A DNA stretch of 64,000 nt from Flavobacterium pisciphilum (GCF_020905345.1 NZ_JAJJMO010000001.1:4960001-5024000); one strand, 5' to 3'. Positions 25,783 to 35,183 are shown, counted from the first letter of the stretch. The notes: generated by a model not told the origin, from the sequence alone. Numbers and translations: made by a program.

Positions 25783-28700
25783 TTAGTTCTTGGAGATTGA
25801 TGGAAATTGTAATTGGATGGCGCTTTGATTGTATGTATTCAAAGTTTCGGCATATTGTTTTTTGATATCAATTGCTTGATTTAAAAAACTGATATAGGTC
25901 CAGTAACTCATATCTCCATTAGCATAACTTTTTTGTGCTGTTGTAATAATTTGTTCAGCATATTGTAAACCTTCTTTTTGATAATATGATAATCCTTTTT
26001 CCTGTTTTTCAAACTCATTTTTCAATTCCTGCATTTGTAATTCTAGTGAAAATTGATTTTTTTCCAATTCCAATTGCGATTGGGCAATGCTTATCGAAGC
26101 GGCTTTGGCTTTGGCTGTATTTACGCCTCCAAACAACGGAATTTGTAAGCCAGCTGTAAAACCTTGAAATAATGATTTAGTATCAATAGTTTGAGCAAAA
26201 TACCCCAAGCCTAGTTTTGGAGTACGTTGCGCTTTAAATGTATTGGCTTCTTTCTGGAAGACCGAAATTTGTTGTTGATAATAATCATTCATCAAGCCTT
26301 CTATTTTTGCATTATCTGATCCAGCAAGAGCACTATATTGAAGCGGTGTACTAGTATCAGGAACAATGTTTTCTTTAGTTTGCATAAAAAACTGTAATTG
26401 TTTTTGGTAAATAGCCAAGTCGAATTCTAATTGTGTTTTTTGTGTTTCAATTTCTTTAGACTTCGCTTTTGCGCTAATTACTTCAATATTACCGCTTTCT
26501 CCAGTTTTAAATCGGAGTTCAGCATTTTTAAGAAACAAAGCATAAACATTGAATAACTCGACATTTAGTTTTTGCACAGAAACACCATATAAGTATTGAT
26601 AATAGGCTAATGTTACTGCTTTTTCAATTTCATATTCGGATAAAGCCTTTTGTTTTTCAGCAAGTTTTACCAGTTCTTCCTGTAATTGTCGGTTGGCTTT
26701 GGTAATTTTTCCGATAGGGAAATATTGCTGTACCGAAACATTACTATCATATTCAGCACTGTTAAATTGCCCCCCTTGATATTGTATTTGTAGGGCTTCA
26801 GGCTGAAAGGCTGTTTTTTTAAGAACAGTTTGCTTTTCTATTTCTTTATCAGCAATTTTTAAGTTAATGCTATTGGCTTTTGCCATTTCTATTGCTTTAT
26901 CCAATCCAATTGGTTGGCTGTTTTGTGCAAAAGAGAAACTGCTAATTAGTAATAAAAGCCCAGTTATTATCGGTTTTATCATTGTTGTTTTTCTTTTAAT
27001 TACTCTTTCTGACAATAAGTAAAGTATTGGCAAAACTATTAATGTTAGTAGTGTAGCCGAGAATAAACCACCTATTACTACTGTTGCTAATGGTTTTTGT
27101 ACTTCTGCACCACCACTTGTTGATAATGCCATTGGTAAGAAACCTAAAGAAGCTACGGCAGCTGTCATTAAAACAGGACGTAATCTTGTTTTAGTTCCAA
27201 TTAATACGCGTTGTAATGGATCTGTAATTCCTTCTGTTTTAAGCTGATTGAAATAGGATATTAGGACAATTCCATTTAATACCGCAATTCCAAATAAAGC
27301 GATAAATCCAATTCCTGCCGAAATACTAAAAGGCATTCCGCGTAGCCATAATGCAAATACACCACCTATTGCTGAAAGTGGAATCGCAGTAAAGATCAAT
27401 GCTGCTTGTTTGGTACTTTTAAAAGTAAAATAAAGAAGAATCAAAATTAAACTTAACGCAATTGGTAAAGCAACAGAAAGACGTTTGTTGGCTTCAATTA
27501 GGTTTTCAAATTGACCTCCATAAGTAATATAGTATCCTGCAGGAAGTTTGAAGTTCTTGTCTAGCTTTTGCTGAATTTCTTCTACTACGCTTTTCACATC
27601 ACGTCCACGAACGTTCAGTCCAATTGTAATTCTGCGTTTACCATCTTCACGAACTACTTGTACAGGCCCTTGCTCATAGTTGACAGTTGCAACTTGTGAT
27701 AATGGTACTTGTAGTCCATTTGGTAATGGAATGAATAAATTACTCACATCGGTAATATCTTTACGATTGTCTTTGTTCATTCGAACGACAATATCAAATC
27801 GCTTGTTTTCTTCATAAATTTTTCCAGCAGCTTCTCCTGCAAATGATGAACGAATGATTCTATTTAAATCTTCTATGTTTAGTCCATACAAGGCAATTTT
27901 ATCATAATCGTATTTAATCGTAATTTGTGGCAATCCGCTTACTTTGTCCGCTTTAAGATCTCCAATACCTTCGATTTTCTGAATTTTCTGAATTAGTTCG
28001 TTACCTTTTCTTTCTAAGATATCGAGGTTATCACCAAATATTTTGATGGCTATATCACTTCGGCTACCAGTCATTAATTCATTAAAACGCATTTGTATAG
28101 GTTGTGAAACTTCGATGTTAGCTCCTGGGATTTTCCCCATTTCTTCTTTCATCAAACGAGCCAAATCTTGCCAATTATCTGCACTGGTCCATTCTTTTTT
28201 GTCTTTTAGAACAATAATCAAATCCCCACTTTCTATTGGCATTGGGTCAGTCGGGATTTCTCCACTTCCAATCTTAGTTACGATGGTTTTAATCTCTGGG
28301 AATTTTGCTTTAAGCATCTTTTCATACTCAGTTGTTGTTTTTATCATTTGAGTTAATGAACTTCCCGTCATGATAGTAGCATTAATGGCTAAATCACCTT
28401 CTTCGATAGTTGGAATAAATTCTCCTCCCATGTTTTGAAAAATAACAAGTGAAAAAACAAATAATGTGATAGCAATACCTAGAACAGCTTTTTTGAAGCG
28501 CAATGCTTTGTCTAAGAATGGAGCATATATTTTTTCAAACCAAGCCATCATTCGGTCACTAAAGTTTGGTTTATGCTCAGTGTCTTTAGATAAGAATAGT
28601 GCACTCATCATAGGGACATAGGTAAGCGATAGGATAAAAGCACCTATAACAGCAAACCCAACTGTCATTGCCATTGGTTTAAACATTTTTCCTTCGGTTC

Positions 28701-30099
28701 CAACTAAAGCTAATATTGGTAGGTATACAATTAAAATGATTATCTCTCCAAAAGCGGCGCTGTTTCTGATTTTTGAAGCCGAAGCATATACTTCTTTATC
28801 CATTTCAGATTGGGTTAACTCTCTTTTCTTTTTGAGTTTTTGCAAATGATGCATCGTAGCTTCAACAATAATCACGGCACCATCGACAATAATTCCAAAG
28901 TCAATTGCCCCCAAACTCATTAAATTTCCACTGACACCAAATGCATTCATTAGAATTACAGCAAAAAGCATTGCTAGCGGAATTACCGAAGCAACAATTA
29001 ACCCTGCACGGAGGTTTCCTAAGAACAATATCAGTACAAAAATTACAATTAATGCTCCTTCAAGTAAGTTTTTAGTAACAGTTCCAATTGCATTATCTAC
29101 CAATTTACTTCTGTCAATAAATGCTTCAGCAACTACTCCTTCAGGTAACATTTGATTAATCTGAATCATTTTTTCTTTAACGCGTTCTACAACTGCTTTA
29201 GAGTTTTCTCCTTTAAGCATTAGTGTTAGACCACCTACAATTTCACCTTTTCCATCTTTGGTTGTTGCACCAAAACGGATAGCATTACCTAGTTGCACTG
29301 TTGCTACATCACGAATTAAAATAGGAGTTGCATTTCGATTTTTAATCACAATGTTACCGATGTCTTTTATTCCAGATGCCATTCCAACACCACGAATAAA
29401 AAAGGCAAATTCATCTTTTTCGATATATGCACCACCAGTATTCTGATTGTTCTTCTCGAGGGCGTCAAAAATTTCTGTAATAGTAACTCCAGAACTATTT
29501 AATCGGTTGGGGTCAACAGCAATTTCGTATTGCTTTACACTACCTCCCCAAGTACTTACTTCGGCAACCCCTTTTACACCTTGTAATTGTGGTACGATAA
29601 TCCAGTCTTGGATTGTTCTTAAACTAGTAGCATTGTATTTATCCTCATATCCCTTTTTGGCATATACGTCGTATTGATAAATTTCACCAAGCCCTGTTGT
29701 AATCGGAGCTAATTCTGGTGTTCCTGCATATTTAGGAATGATTTCTTCAGCTTGTTTTAGTCTTTGAAAGACTTGTTCACGTGCCCAATATGTATCAGCG
29801 TTTTCTTCAAAAACGACTGTAACAACGGATAGTCCAAAACGAGAAATACTACGTAGCTCAATTACTTTTGGAATTGTTTTTAGAGATTGTTCTAGTGGAT
29901 AGGTTATTAACTGTTCTACTTCCTGACTGGCTAGAGTAGGAGCAGTAGTGATAATTTGCACCTGATTATTGGTAATATCAGGTAGCGCATCCAGTGGTAA
30001 ATTTTTAAGTGAGAAACTTCCCCAAGCTATAAGAACCAGGGTAAGTAATAGTATAATGAATTTGTTCTTTATACTAAATTGTATAATCTTATCTAACAT
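25783..30099 (-). CDS. czcA: CzcA-type heavy-metal RND pump fused to a CzcC/TolC-type outer-membrane channel
   Basis: A 1438-residue protein from the ATG at 30099; the 21 extra codons upstream cover a palindrome and do not look like protein. Residues 1-1035 are a complete RND transporter: first membrane helix at 8-28, a periplasmic loop with P-L-D-A-L-P-D-I-T-N, D-F-G-I-I-V-D-G-A-V in helix 4 (the signature of Zn/Co/Cd pumps), and a last helix ending L-Y-L-L-S-E-R. Directly after R-V-I-K-R-K-T-T, at residue 1040 (base 26982), a signal peptide begins (M-I-K-P-I-I-T-G-L-L-L-L ... F-A-Q) and leads a 370-residue outer-membrane factor. Such fusions occur in Flavobacteriia, but how one chain reaches two membranes is not clear. 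Confidence 0.93.
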   Translation of the reverse strand: MLDKIIQFSIKNKFIILLLTLVLIAWGSFSLKNLPLDALPDITNNQVQIITTAPTLASQEVEQLITYPLEQSLKTIPKVIELRSISRFGLSVVTVVFEENADTYWAREQVFQRLKQAEEIIPKYAGTPELAPITTGLGEIYQYDVYAKKGYEDKYNATSLRTIQDWIIVPQLQGVKGVAEVSTWGGSVKQYEIAVDPNRLNSSGVTITEIFDALEKNNQNTGGAYIEKDEFAFFIRGVGMASGIKDIGNIVIKNRNATPILIRDVATVQLGNAIRFGATTKDGKGEIVGGLTLMLKGENSKAVVERVKEKMIQINQMLPEGVVAEAFIDRSKLVDNAIGTVTKNLLEGALIVIFVLILFLGNLRAGLIVASVIPLAMLFAVILMNAFGVSGNLMSLGAIDFGIIVDGAVIIVEATMHHLQKLKKKRELTQSEMDKEVYASASKIRNSAAFGEIIILIVYLPILALVGTEGKMFKPMAMTVGFAVIGAFILSLTYVPMMSALFLSKDTEHKPNFSDRMMAWFEKIYAPFLDKALRFKKAVLGIAITLFVFSLVIFQNMGGEFIPTIEEGDLAINATIMTGSSLTQMIKTTTEYEKMLKAKFPEIKTIVTKIGSGEIPTDPMPIESGDLIIVLKDKKEWTSADNWQDLARLMKEEMGKIPGANIEVSQPIQMRFNELMTGSRSDIAIKIFGDNLDILERKGNELIQKIQKIEGIGDLKADKVSGLPQITIKYDYDKIALYGLNIEDLNRIIRSSFAGEAAGKIYEENKRFDIVVRMNKDNRKDITDVSNLFIPLPNGLQVPLSQVATVNYEQGPVQVVREDGKRRITIGLNVRGRDVKSVVEEIQQKLDKNFKLPAGYYITYGGQFENLIEANKRLSVALPIALSLILILLYFTFKSTKQAALIFTAIPLSAIGGVFALWLRGMPFSISAGIGFIALFGIAVLNGIVLISYFNQLKTEGITDPLQRVLIGTKTRLRPVLMTAAVASLGFLPMALSTSGGAEVQKPLATVVIGGLFSATLLTLIVLPILYLLSERVIKRKTTMIKPIITGLLLLISSFSFAQNSQPIGLDKAIEMAKANSINLKIADKEIEKQTVLKKTAFQPEALQIQYQGGQFNSAEYDSNVSVQQYFPIGKITKANRQLQEELVKLAEKQKALSEYEIEKAVTLAYYQYLYGVSVQKLNVELFNVYALFLKNAELRFKTGESGNIEVISAKAKSKEIETQKTQLEFDLAIYQKQLQFFMQTKENIVPDTSTPLQYSALAGSDNAKIEGLMNDYYQQQISVFQKEANTFKAQRTPKLGLGYFAQTIDTKSLFQGFTAGLQIPLFGGVNTAKAKAASISIAQSQLELEKNQFSLELQMQELKNEFEKQEKGLSYYQKEGLQYAEQIITTAQKSYANGDMSYWTYISFLNQAIDIKKQYAETLNTYNQSAIQLQFPSISKN

Positions 30100-30150
30100 T
30101 TTTAGGATATAATGAATGAGAAATCCAGACGAGAAAACGCCTGTTTTTTT

Positions 30151-30188
30151 GTGGTATACCACAACACATATACCCGAAATTACTCGGG
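30151..30188. promoter_or_regulatory. palindrome and hairpin between the DUF6660 gene and czcA
   Basis: A perfect 12-bp palindrome GTGGTATACCAC (30151-30162) and a second inverted repeat CCCGA / TCGGG (30173-30188). They could be a regulator site, an RNA-processing or an attenuation element; no T run supports a terminator. Confidence 0.35.
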
Positions 30189-30193
30189 CTACA

Positions 30194-30520
30194 TTATACT
30201 ATTTGGGGTGGTTGCCAAATACTTCCGTAGAAATTGGAAGCAAGAATTGAATGATAAGATGATAGAGGTTTTTTAATGAGAGTTGTTTCAATATTAAAAA
30301 CCCATGTAACAGCAGGAGCTGAAGTTAGAACTTGAACTGCACAACAATTGCAACTGCAAAATGGAGCGCAAAGATCTAATCCTTTTTCGTGAGATTGATT
30401 ATCTGATTTACTTACTATTTCGCTTGTATGCGTAATAGCTTCGCTTTCCAGCGTATCCGCACAAGGCAAACACGATAGAACGATTAAATAAATTGATAAT
30501 ATGAGGTTAATCCATTTCAC
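30194..30520 (-). CDS. DUF6660 small exported Cys-rich protein
   Basis: A 108-residue protein with a signal peptide (M-K-W-I-N-L-I-L-S-I-Y-L-I-V-L-S-C). The mature part has a dense Cys cluster (D-L-C-A-P-F-C-S-C-N-C-C near residues 50-61) that could bind metal, and ends in W-Q-P-P-Q-I-V. This small family sits at the head of CzcCBA-type operons in Flavobacteriia. The start codon is GTG at 30520; no ATG is available in frame upstream, and the only nearby ATG is in another frame. A periplasmic metal-binding or sensing role is plausible but inferred. Confidence 0.78.
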   Translation of the reverse strand: MKWINLILSIYLIVLSCLPCADTLESEAITHTSEIVSKSDNQSHEKGLDLCAPFCSCNCCAVQVLTSAPAVTWVFNIETTLIKKPLSSYHSILASNFYGSIWQPPQIV

Positions 30521-30755
30521 GGCAGTAAAATTAAGGATAAAAATCTGATGTTTAAAAAAATAATTATATTTTTTAGCAGAATAATAACATAATCTGGATA
30601 CTAAATCACTGAATTATATAGGTTGGTTTCCATTTACAAAATTCTTATTTTGAAGTTGAGCTATATAAATTAAGTAAGTTTTTTAAAGAGAACTTTATTA
30701 TTTTATTAGATTACTTATAGGGATTTATAAGCGTGACTGTATGTGTAAAATGGCT

Positions 30756-31856
30756 CTATTTGATTAATTCAAAATCTAGTAATTCACTCTCAGTTCCATT
30801 AATGATTATGGCCAATTGGTGTTTTCCTAAATGAAACACACGCGTTGTGATTACTTTAAAAGATTGATTCCTTTTAATTTTAATTATTTGATTAGGCTGA
30901 TAAATGCGTTCACTAATTTTGAATACTTTTTTAGCTAAATGACCTTTTGATTTTTGATAGTAAACAGCATATTCCAATCGTACAGTTTTATTTTCGGAAT
31001 TGGTATTGTTCAGTGAAAACTGAAATTCTAAATACTCACCAATTTTTACTTTAGGAGTGATAATTTCAAAGTCTGATAATTCGATATTAGTGCTTTCCAA
31101 TCCATAATGTTTTAAAATATCTGGATTGCCTTGTTTTAATAAAGTACGACAGCCATGTTTAATGATGGCATCAGTTTCAGGACTTATATTTTGCCATTTG
31201 TTAGCAATATCCAGTACAATTTTTGGATTGTCTTTTACAATATCGTTGAGGTTATTGGCAACACTGCGACGAACATATTCTGATGAATCTGTTTTTAAAT
31301 TTTCTAAAATGGGTAAAATTGAAGTTGGGTCTTTTTTTAGGGCAGGAATTGCCATTGCCCAAGGTAATCGTGAGCGAGAGCCTTCACTTGCCAATCGTCT
31401 TACATGGTGATTTTCATGTAATGACCATTCTATCATTTCCTCAATCATTTCCTGAGGATATTTAATAATAAAAGGGCGAACAGCAAACTCGCAACTTATA
31501 AATTGGGTAATCATTACAAATGCATTAGCACTTATTTTAAAGTCGTTAATGCCATATTTTTCTATATAATCGGCAAAAAATATAAAAGCTAGATTGCTCT
31601 CATTGAATTTGTCTTTCTTTAAATTTTCAATAATACTTTCAATAGTTAGAACTGCCTTTCCAAAATCGGTAGGCATAAATCGATGTAAAACAACTGTGGT
31701 ATGTTGCATACGTTCTTTCCATTCTTTGTTGGCGAAATCAGCATCAAAAATCTGTGAGATAAATTGTTGTTTATCAAAATCAGGAATGACTTTTGCAACG
31801 CAATTAGTGAAGTTTTCGTAAAAAGCAATTGAATAGATATCTTTAATTAAGCCCAT
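30756..31856 (-). CDS. DNA alkylation repair protein (AlkD-like HEAT repeats)
   Basis: A 366-residue all-helical protein. Repeated helical pairs (for example S-L-H-E-N-H-H-V-R-R-L-A-S-E-G and S-S-E-Y-V-R-R-S-V-A-N-N-L-N-D-I near residues 150-215) are the HEAT-like repeats of the DNA alkylation repair family, whose AlkD members remove bulky N3/N7 adducts. The last 100 residues form a beta-rich extension (E-Y-A-V-Y-Y-Q-K-S-K-G-H-L-A-K-K-V-F-K) found in the longer branch of the family. A single leftward gene, divergent from nadC, with a -7 box match (TATCTTTG on the minus strand) at 31876-31883. Confidence 0.85.
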   Translation of the reverse strand: MGLIKDIYSIAFYENFTNCVAKVIPDFDKQQFISQIFDADFANKEWKERMQHTTVVLHRFMPTDFGKAVLTIESIIENLKKDKFNESNLAFIFFADYIEKYGINDFKISANAFVMITQFISCEFAVRPFIIKYPQEMIEEMIEWSLHENHHVRRLASEGSRSRLPWAMAIPALKKDPTSILPILENLKTDSSEYVRRSVANNLNDIVKDNPKIVLDIANKWQNISPETDAIIKHGCRTLLKQGNPDILKHYGLESTNIELSDFEIITPKVKIGEYLEFQFSLNNTNSENKTVRLEYAVYYQKSKGHLAKKVFKISERIYQPNQIIKIKRNQSFKVITTRVFHLGKHQLAIIINGTESELLDFELIK

Positions 31857-31972
31857 TTTTAGTAAAGTTGAAAATCAAAGATATTTAATGTTTGCTAATA
31901 GAGGGCATACAAAAACAAAAAACGTTTAAAATTTTCAAATCACCTAAATTTTCAAATCCACAAAATATGTGC

Positions 31973-31980
31973 TACTTTAG
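31973..31980 (+). promoter_or_regulatory. possible -7 box of nadC
   Basis: TACTTTAG matches seven of eight positions of the TAnnTTTG consensus, 23 bases before the nadC start. No convincing -33 element is seen. Confidence 0.3.
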
Positions 31981-32003
31981 CATTCTATTAAAATTCATAC
32001 AAA

Positions 32004-32861
32004 ATGATTAACGAAGTACAATTTCAGAACGAATTACAATTGCTTATTTTTAATGCAATTCGCGAAGATGTAGGCACAGGAGATTATAGCTCTTTGGCTT
32101 GTATTCCTGCTGATGCGCAAGGTAAAGCCAAATTGTTGGTAAAGGAAGATGGGATAATTGGGGGAGTTGCATTTGCCAAAATGATTTTTAATTATGTCGA
32201 TCCTAGTTTAAAAGTTGAAACATTTATAGAAGACGGAGCTCCGGTAAAATATGGAGATGTTGTGTTTCATGTTTCAGGAAGCTCGCAATCGATTTTAAAA
32301 TCGGAGCGTGTTGTATTGAACTCAATGCAACGTATGTCAGCAATAGCGACTAAAACGAATCAATATGTACAACTGTTGAAAGGTACAAACGCTAAAATAT
32401 TAGATACTCGTAAAACAACGCCTAATTTCCGTGTTGCCGAAAAATGGGCAGTAAAAATTGGAGGTGGAGAGAATCACCGATTTGCACTTTATGATATGAT
32501 AATGCTTAAAGACAATCATATTGATTTTGCAGGGGGAATTACTTTAGCAATTGCTAAAACCAAAGCTTATTTAAAAGAGAATAAGCTAGATTTAAAGATT
32601 ATAGTTGAGGCAAGGAGCTTAGATGAGATTAGAGAAATTTTACAAAGCGATGGTGTTTTTCGTATCTTAATAGATAATTTTAATTATGAAGACACTAAGA
32701 AAGCGGTTGCATTAATTGGAGATAAATGTCAGACAGAATCTTCAGGGAATATCAACGAAAAAACAATTCGTGAATATGCTTTATGCGGTGTCGATTATAT
32801 TTCTTCAGGGGCATTAACACATTCAGTTTATAATATGGATTTAAGTTTAAAAGCACTTTAG
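32004..32861 (+). CDS. nadC: nicotinate-nucleotide pyrophosphorylase (carboxylating)
   Basis: Converts quinolinate and PRPP into nicotinate mononucleotide, CO2 and pyrophosphate in NAD synthesis. It has 285 residues. Family motifs: E-D-V-G-T-G-D-Y-S near 19-27, N-S-M-Q-R-M-S-A-I-A-T near 106-116, D-T-R-K-T-T-P-N-F-R near 133-142 (PRPP/quinolinate binding), K-D-N-H-I near 169-173, and the C-terminal S-S-G-A-L-T-H-S. Cytoplasmic. It is followed after 36 bases by the yihY-like gene on the same strand. Confidence 0.97.
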   Translation: MINEVQFQNELQLLIFNAIREDVGTGDYSSLACIPADAQGKAKLLVKEDGIIGGVAFAKMIFNYVDPSLKVETFIEDGAPVKYGDVVFHVSGSSQSILKSERVVLNSMQRMSAIATKTNQYVQLLKGTNAKILDTRKTTPNFRVAEKWAVKIGGGENHRFALYDMIMLKDNHIDFAGGITLAIAKTKAYLKENKLDLKIIVEARSLDEIREILQSDGVFRILIDNFNYEDTKKAVALIGDKCQTESSGNINEKTIREYALCGVDYISSGALTHSVYNMDLSLKAL

Positions 32862-32897
32862 AATTTTATAAATTATTTAAACAATAATCCAGTAAGT

Positions 32898-33821
32898 ATG
32901 TCTGTAGAAATAGAAAACCGGCTAGAAAAAGTTCCTGTAGTGCGCTATCTCGTTCGTTTCTTAAAGAGTATAAAGCTACCTTGGCTTGATGGGTTTTCGT
33001 TGTATGATTTACTCGAATTGTATACTATAGGTATTATAGAGGGGGCATTTTCATATCATGCAAGTGCAGTTGCGTTTAGCTTTTTTATGGCGCTATTTCC
33101 ATTTGCATTATTTATCCTTAATCTAATACCTTTTATTCCTATTGAGGGGTTTCAGCAGGATTTTTTGCAGTTTGTTCAGCAGGGAGTTCCACCAAATACT
33201 TACGATGCGATATATAAAATTATTAGTGATATTTTAAATAATAGTCACTCAGGATTGCTTTCATCTGGTTTCTTTCTATCTGTTTTTTTAATGGCAAATG
33301 GAGTTAACGGAATCTTAGGCGGGTTTGAATCATCTCGACATGTACTAGATAAGCGAGGTTTTTTTAGTCAGTATCTTGTAGCATTGGCGATTTCAATTAT
33401 AATGTCGATGTTGTTATTGGTTACTGTTGCTACAATTGTTGTTTTTGAGGTGTTAATCCAAAAGACGATGATTCAGGATGTGCTAAATGATAGTATTCCG
33501 CTGATTATTATGGGGCGTTATTTGTTTGTAATCTTAATGATTTTGATAACTTCTTCTATATTACTGCGTTACGGAACAAAGCAATATAATAAAGTACCAT
33601 TTATTAGTATTGGTTCAGTGTTTACAACAATCTTAATTGTGATATCTTCATACTTTTTTGGGATTTGGGTTATAAAATTCTCAAAATATAATGAACTTTA
33701 TGGCTCAATTGGTACATTATTAATACTAATGTTTTACATTTGGATAAACTGTATGATTTTGCTTTTGGGATTCGAATTAAATGCCACAATCAAAAAATTA
33801 AGACAAAAAAATAATAAATAA
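32898..33821 (+). CDS. YihY/BrkB-family inner-membrane protein
   Basis: A 307-residue integral membrane protein with six hydrophobic segments (about 55-75, 115-135, 155-190, 205-225, 235-260 and 265-290). The family signature near the first helix, F-S-Y-H-A-S-A-V-A-F-S-F-F-M-A-L-F-P-F, is intact, and G-T-L-L-I-L-M-F-Y-I-W lies near the end. These proteins were once thought to be ribonuclease BN; their real role, perhaps in envelope transport, is not settled. The nadC - yihY order is seen in other Flavobacteriia. Confidence 0.9.
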   Translation: MSVEIENRLEKVPVVRYLVRFLKSIKLPWLDGFSLYDLLELYTIGIIEGAFSYHASAVAFSFFMALFPFALFILNLIPFIPIEGFQQDFLQFVQQGVPPNTYDAIYKIISDILNNSHSGLLSSGFFLSVFLMANGVNGILGGFESSRHVLDKRGFFSQYLVALAISIIMSMLLLVTVATIVVFEVLIQKTMIQDVLNDSIPLIIMGRYLFVILMILITSSILLRYGTKQYNKVPFISIGSVFTTILIVISSYFFGIWVIKFSKYNELYGSIGTLLILMFYIWINCMILLLGFELNATIKKLRQKNNK

Positions 33822-33897
33822 CATTTAGAAACTGTTCCTGCTTTTTGCTGTATTTTTATTCTTTAAAAGAATTGGATTAAAGGATGCTGTTGCAAAT

Positions 33898-33915
33898 GAA
33901 GTTCTTTTGAACTTC
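33898..33915. repeat. short inverted repeat upstream of the DUF2147 gene
   Basis: GAAGTTC / GAACTTC around TTTT, 54 bases before the DUF2147 start, without a T tail. Possible operator. Confidence 0.3.
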
Positions 33916-33968
33916 GATGTAAGGTATAATAATAGTGAAATAATCAGGGCTAAAAAAAATCAAACATT

Positions 33969-34400
33969 ATGAAAAACTGGATCTTAACAATGGGCTTATT
34001 ATTTTTGGTAATAGGCAATGTGCAAAGTCAATCTGTAATCGGAAAATGGAAAACTGTTGACGATGCAACTGGAGAGGCGAAATCAATTGTAGAAGTGTAT
34101 GAAAAATCGGGAAAAGTGTATGGCAAAATAGTCGAAATTCTTCGAGAGGAGCATAAAAAAGACCTCTGTACTTCTTGCCCTGGAGCGCTTAAAAACAAAC
34201 CGATTTTAGGAATGGTAATTATTAACGATCTTGAAAAAGATGGTAAAGAGTACAATTCTGGAACGATTTTAGATCCAACAAATGGAAAAGTTTATAAATG
34301 TTTTATAGCATTAGACTCTCCAGATAAACTGAAATTACGAGGATTTGTTGGGATTTCTCTTTTGGGAAGAACACAATATTGGACAAGAGTTAGGAATTAA
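33969..34400 (+). CDS. DUF2147 exported protein
   Basis: A 143-residue protein with a signal peptide (ending G-N-V-Q-S-Q-S). DUF2147 features are visible: G-K-W-K-T-V-D-D-A-T-G-E-A-K-S-I-V near residues 25-41, Y-G-K-I-V-E-I, the Cys pair L-C-T-S-C-P-G, the G-x-I-L-D-P-x-N-G-K-V-Y-K motif, and the ending L-L-G-R-T-Q-Y-W-T-R. A lipocalin-like periplasmic role is assumed for the family; the ligand is unknown. It is followed after 27 bases by the metallo-beta-lactamase gene. Confidence 0.88.
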   Translation: MKNWILTMGLLFLVIGNVQSQSVIGKWKTVDDATGEAKSIVEVYEKSGKVYGKIVEILREEHKKDLCTSCPGALKNKPILGMVIINDLEKDGKEYNSGTILDPTNGKVYKCFIALDSPDKLKLRGFVGISLLGRTQYWTRVRN

Positions 34401-34427
34401 GGAAACGAAATTTAGAAATAATAAAGA

Positions 34428-35183
34428 ATGCAAAATAAATTGATATTACTGTTGTTCCTTATAGGGATTACAAAATCTTTTGGGCAAACAGAAAATAATA
34501 AATTACAAATTAGTCATCTTACGGGTGACTTTTATGTTTATAAAACCTTTCATGATTATAAGGGAACTTTGATTTCTGCCAATGCTATGTATCTGATTAC
34601 AGATAAGGGTGTTGTGTTGTTTGATGCTCCTTGGGACGAAACACAGTTTCAACCATTGCTTGATAGTATAAAAAAGAAACATAATAAAGAAGTGGTTATG
34701 CATATTGCAACCCATTCGCATGAGGATAGAGCTGGAGGGTTAGAGTTTTATAAGCAAAAAGGTATAAAAACGTACACCATAAAGCTAACCGATGAAATCA
34801 GTGAAAAAAACAACGGTAAAAGAGCGGCGTTTATAATGCCAAATGATACTACATTTGCAGTTGGAAAACATCGCTTTCAGATATTTTATCCAGGTAAAGG
34901 ACATGCGCCAGATAATATTGTGGTTTGGTTTAATAAAGAGAAGATACTTTATGGAGGTTGCTTTGTAAAAAGTACAGATGCAACAGATCTAGGTTATTTG
35001 GGGGATTCCGATGTAAAAGAATGGGAAAAATCAATTAAAAAAGTACAGGCGAAATTTAAAAATCCAAGATATATTGTAACGGGTCATGAAGGTTGGGCTA
35101 ATACAGAATCTTTAAAGCATACATTAAAATTGGTTAAGGAATATAATGCTAAATCAATTTCAGATAAATTAGATAAAAAGTAA
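34428..35183 (+). CDS. bla: subclass B1 metallo-beta-lactamase (BlaB/IND/JOHN type)
   Basis: A zinc hydrolase expected to open beta-lactams including carbapenems in the periplasm. It has 251 residues with a signal peptide ending K-S-F-G-Q. All B1 zinc ligands are visible: His96, His98 and Asp100 in T-H-S-H-E-D-R-A-G-G, His159 in G-K-G-H-A-P-D-N, Cys178 in Y-G-G-C-F-V-K-S, and His220 in V-T-G-H-E-G-W. The framework closely follows the chromosomal enzymes of Chryseobacterium and Flavobacterium. No mobile element is near, so it looks like a resident gene. It probably shares a transcript with the DUF2147 gene. Activity is inferred from the intact site. Confidence 0.94.
   Translation: MQNKLILLLFLIGITKSFGQTENNKLQISHLTGDFYVYKTFHDYKGTLISANAMYLITDKGVVLFDAPWDETQFQPLLDSIKKKHNKEVVMHIATHSHEDRAGGLEFYKQKGIKTYTIKLTDEISEKNNGKRAAFIMPNDTTFAVGKHRFQIFYPGKGHAPDNIVVWFNKEKILYGGCFVKSTDATDLGYLGDSDVKEWEKSIKKVQAKFKNPRYIVTGHEGWANTESLKHTLKLVKEYNAKSISDKLDKK

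Noticed and set aside
30099..30162. 21-codon N-terminal extension of the CzcA-type pump
   Set aside because: It covers the palindrome GTGGTATACCAC, and the family start (M-L-D-K-I-I-Q-F) is at 30099.
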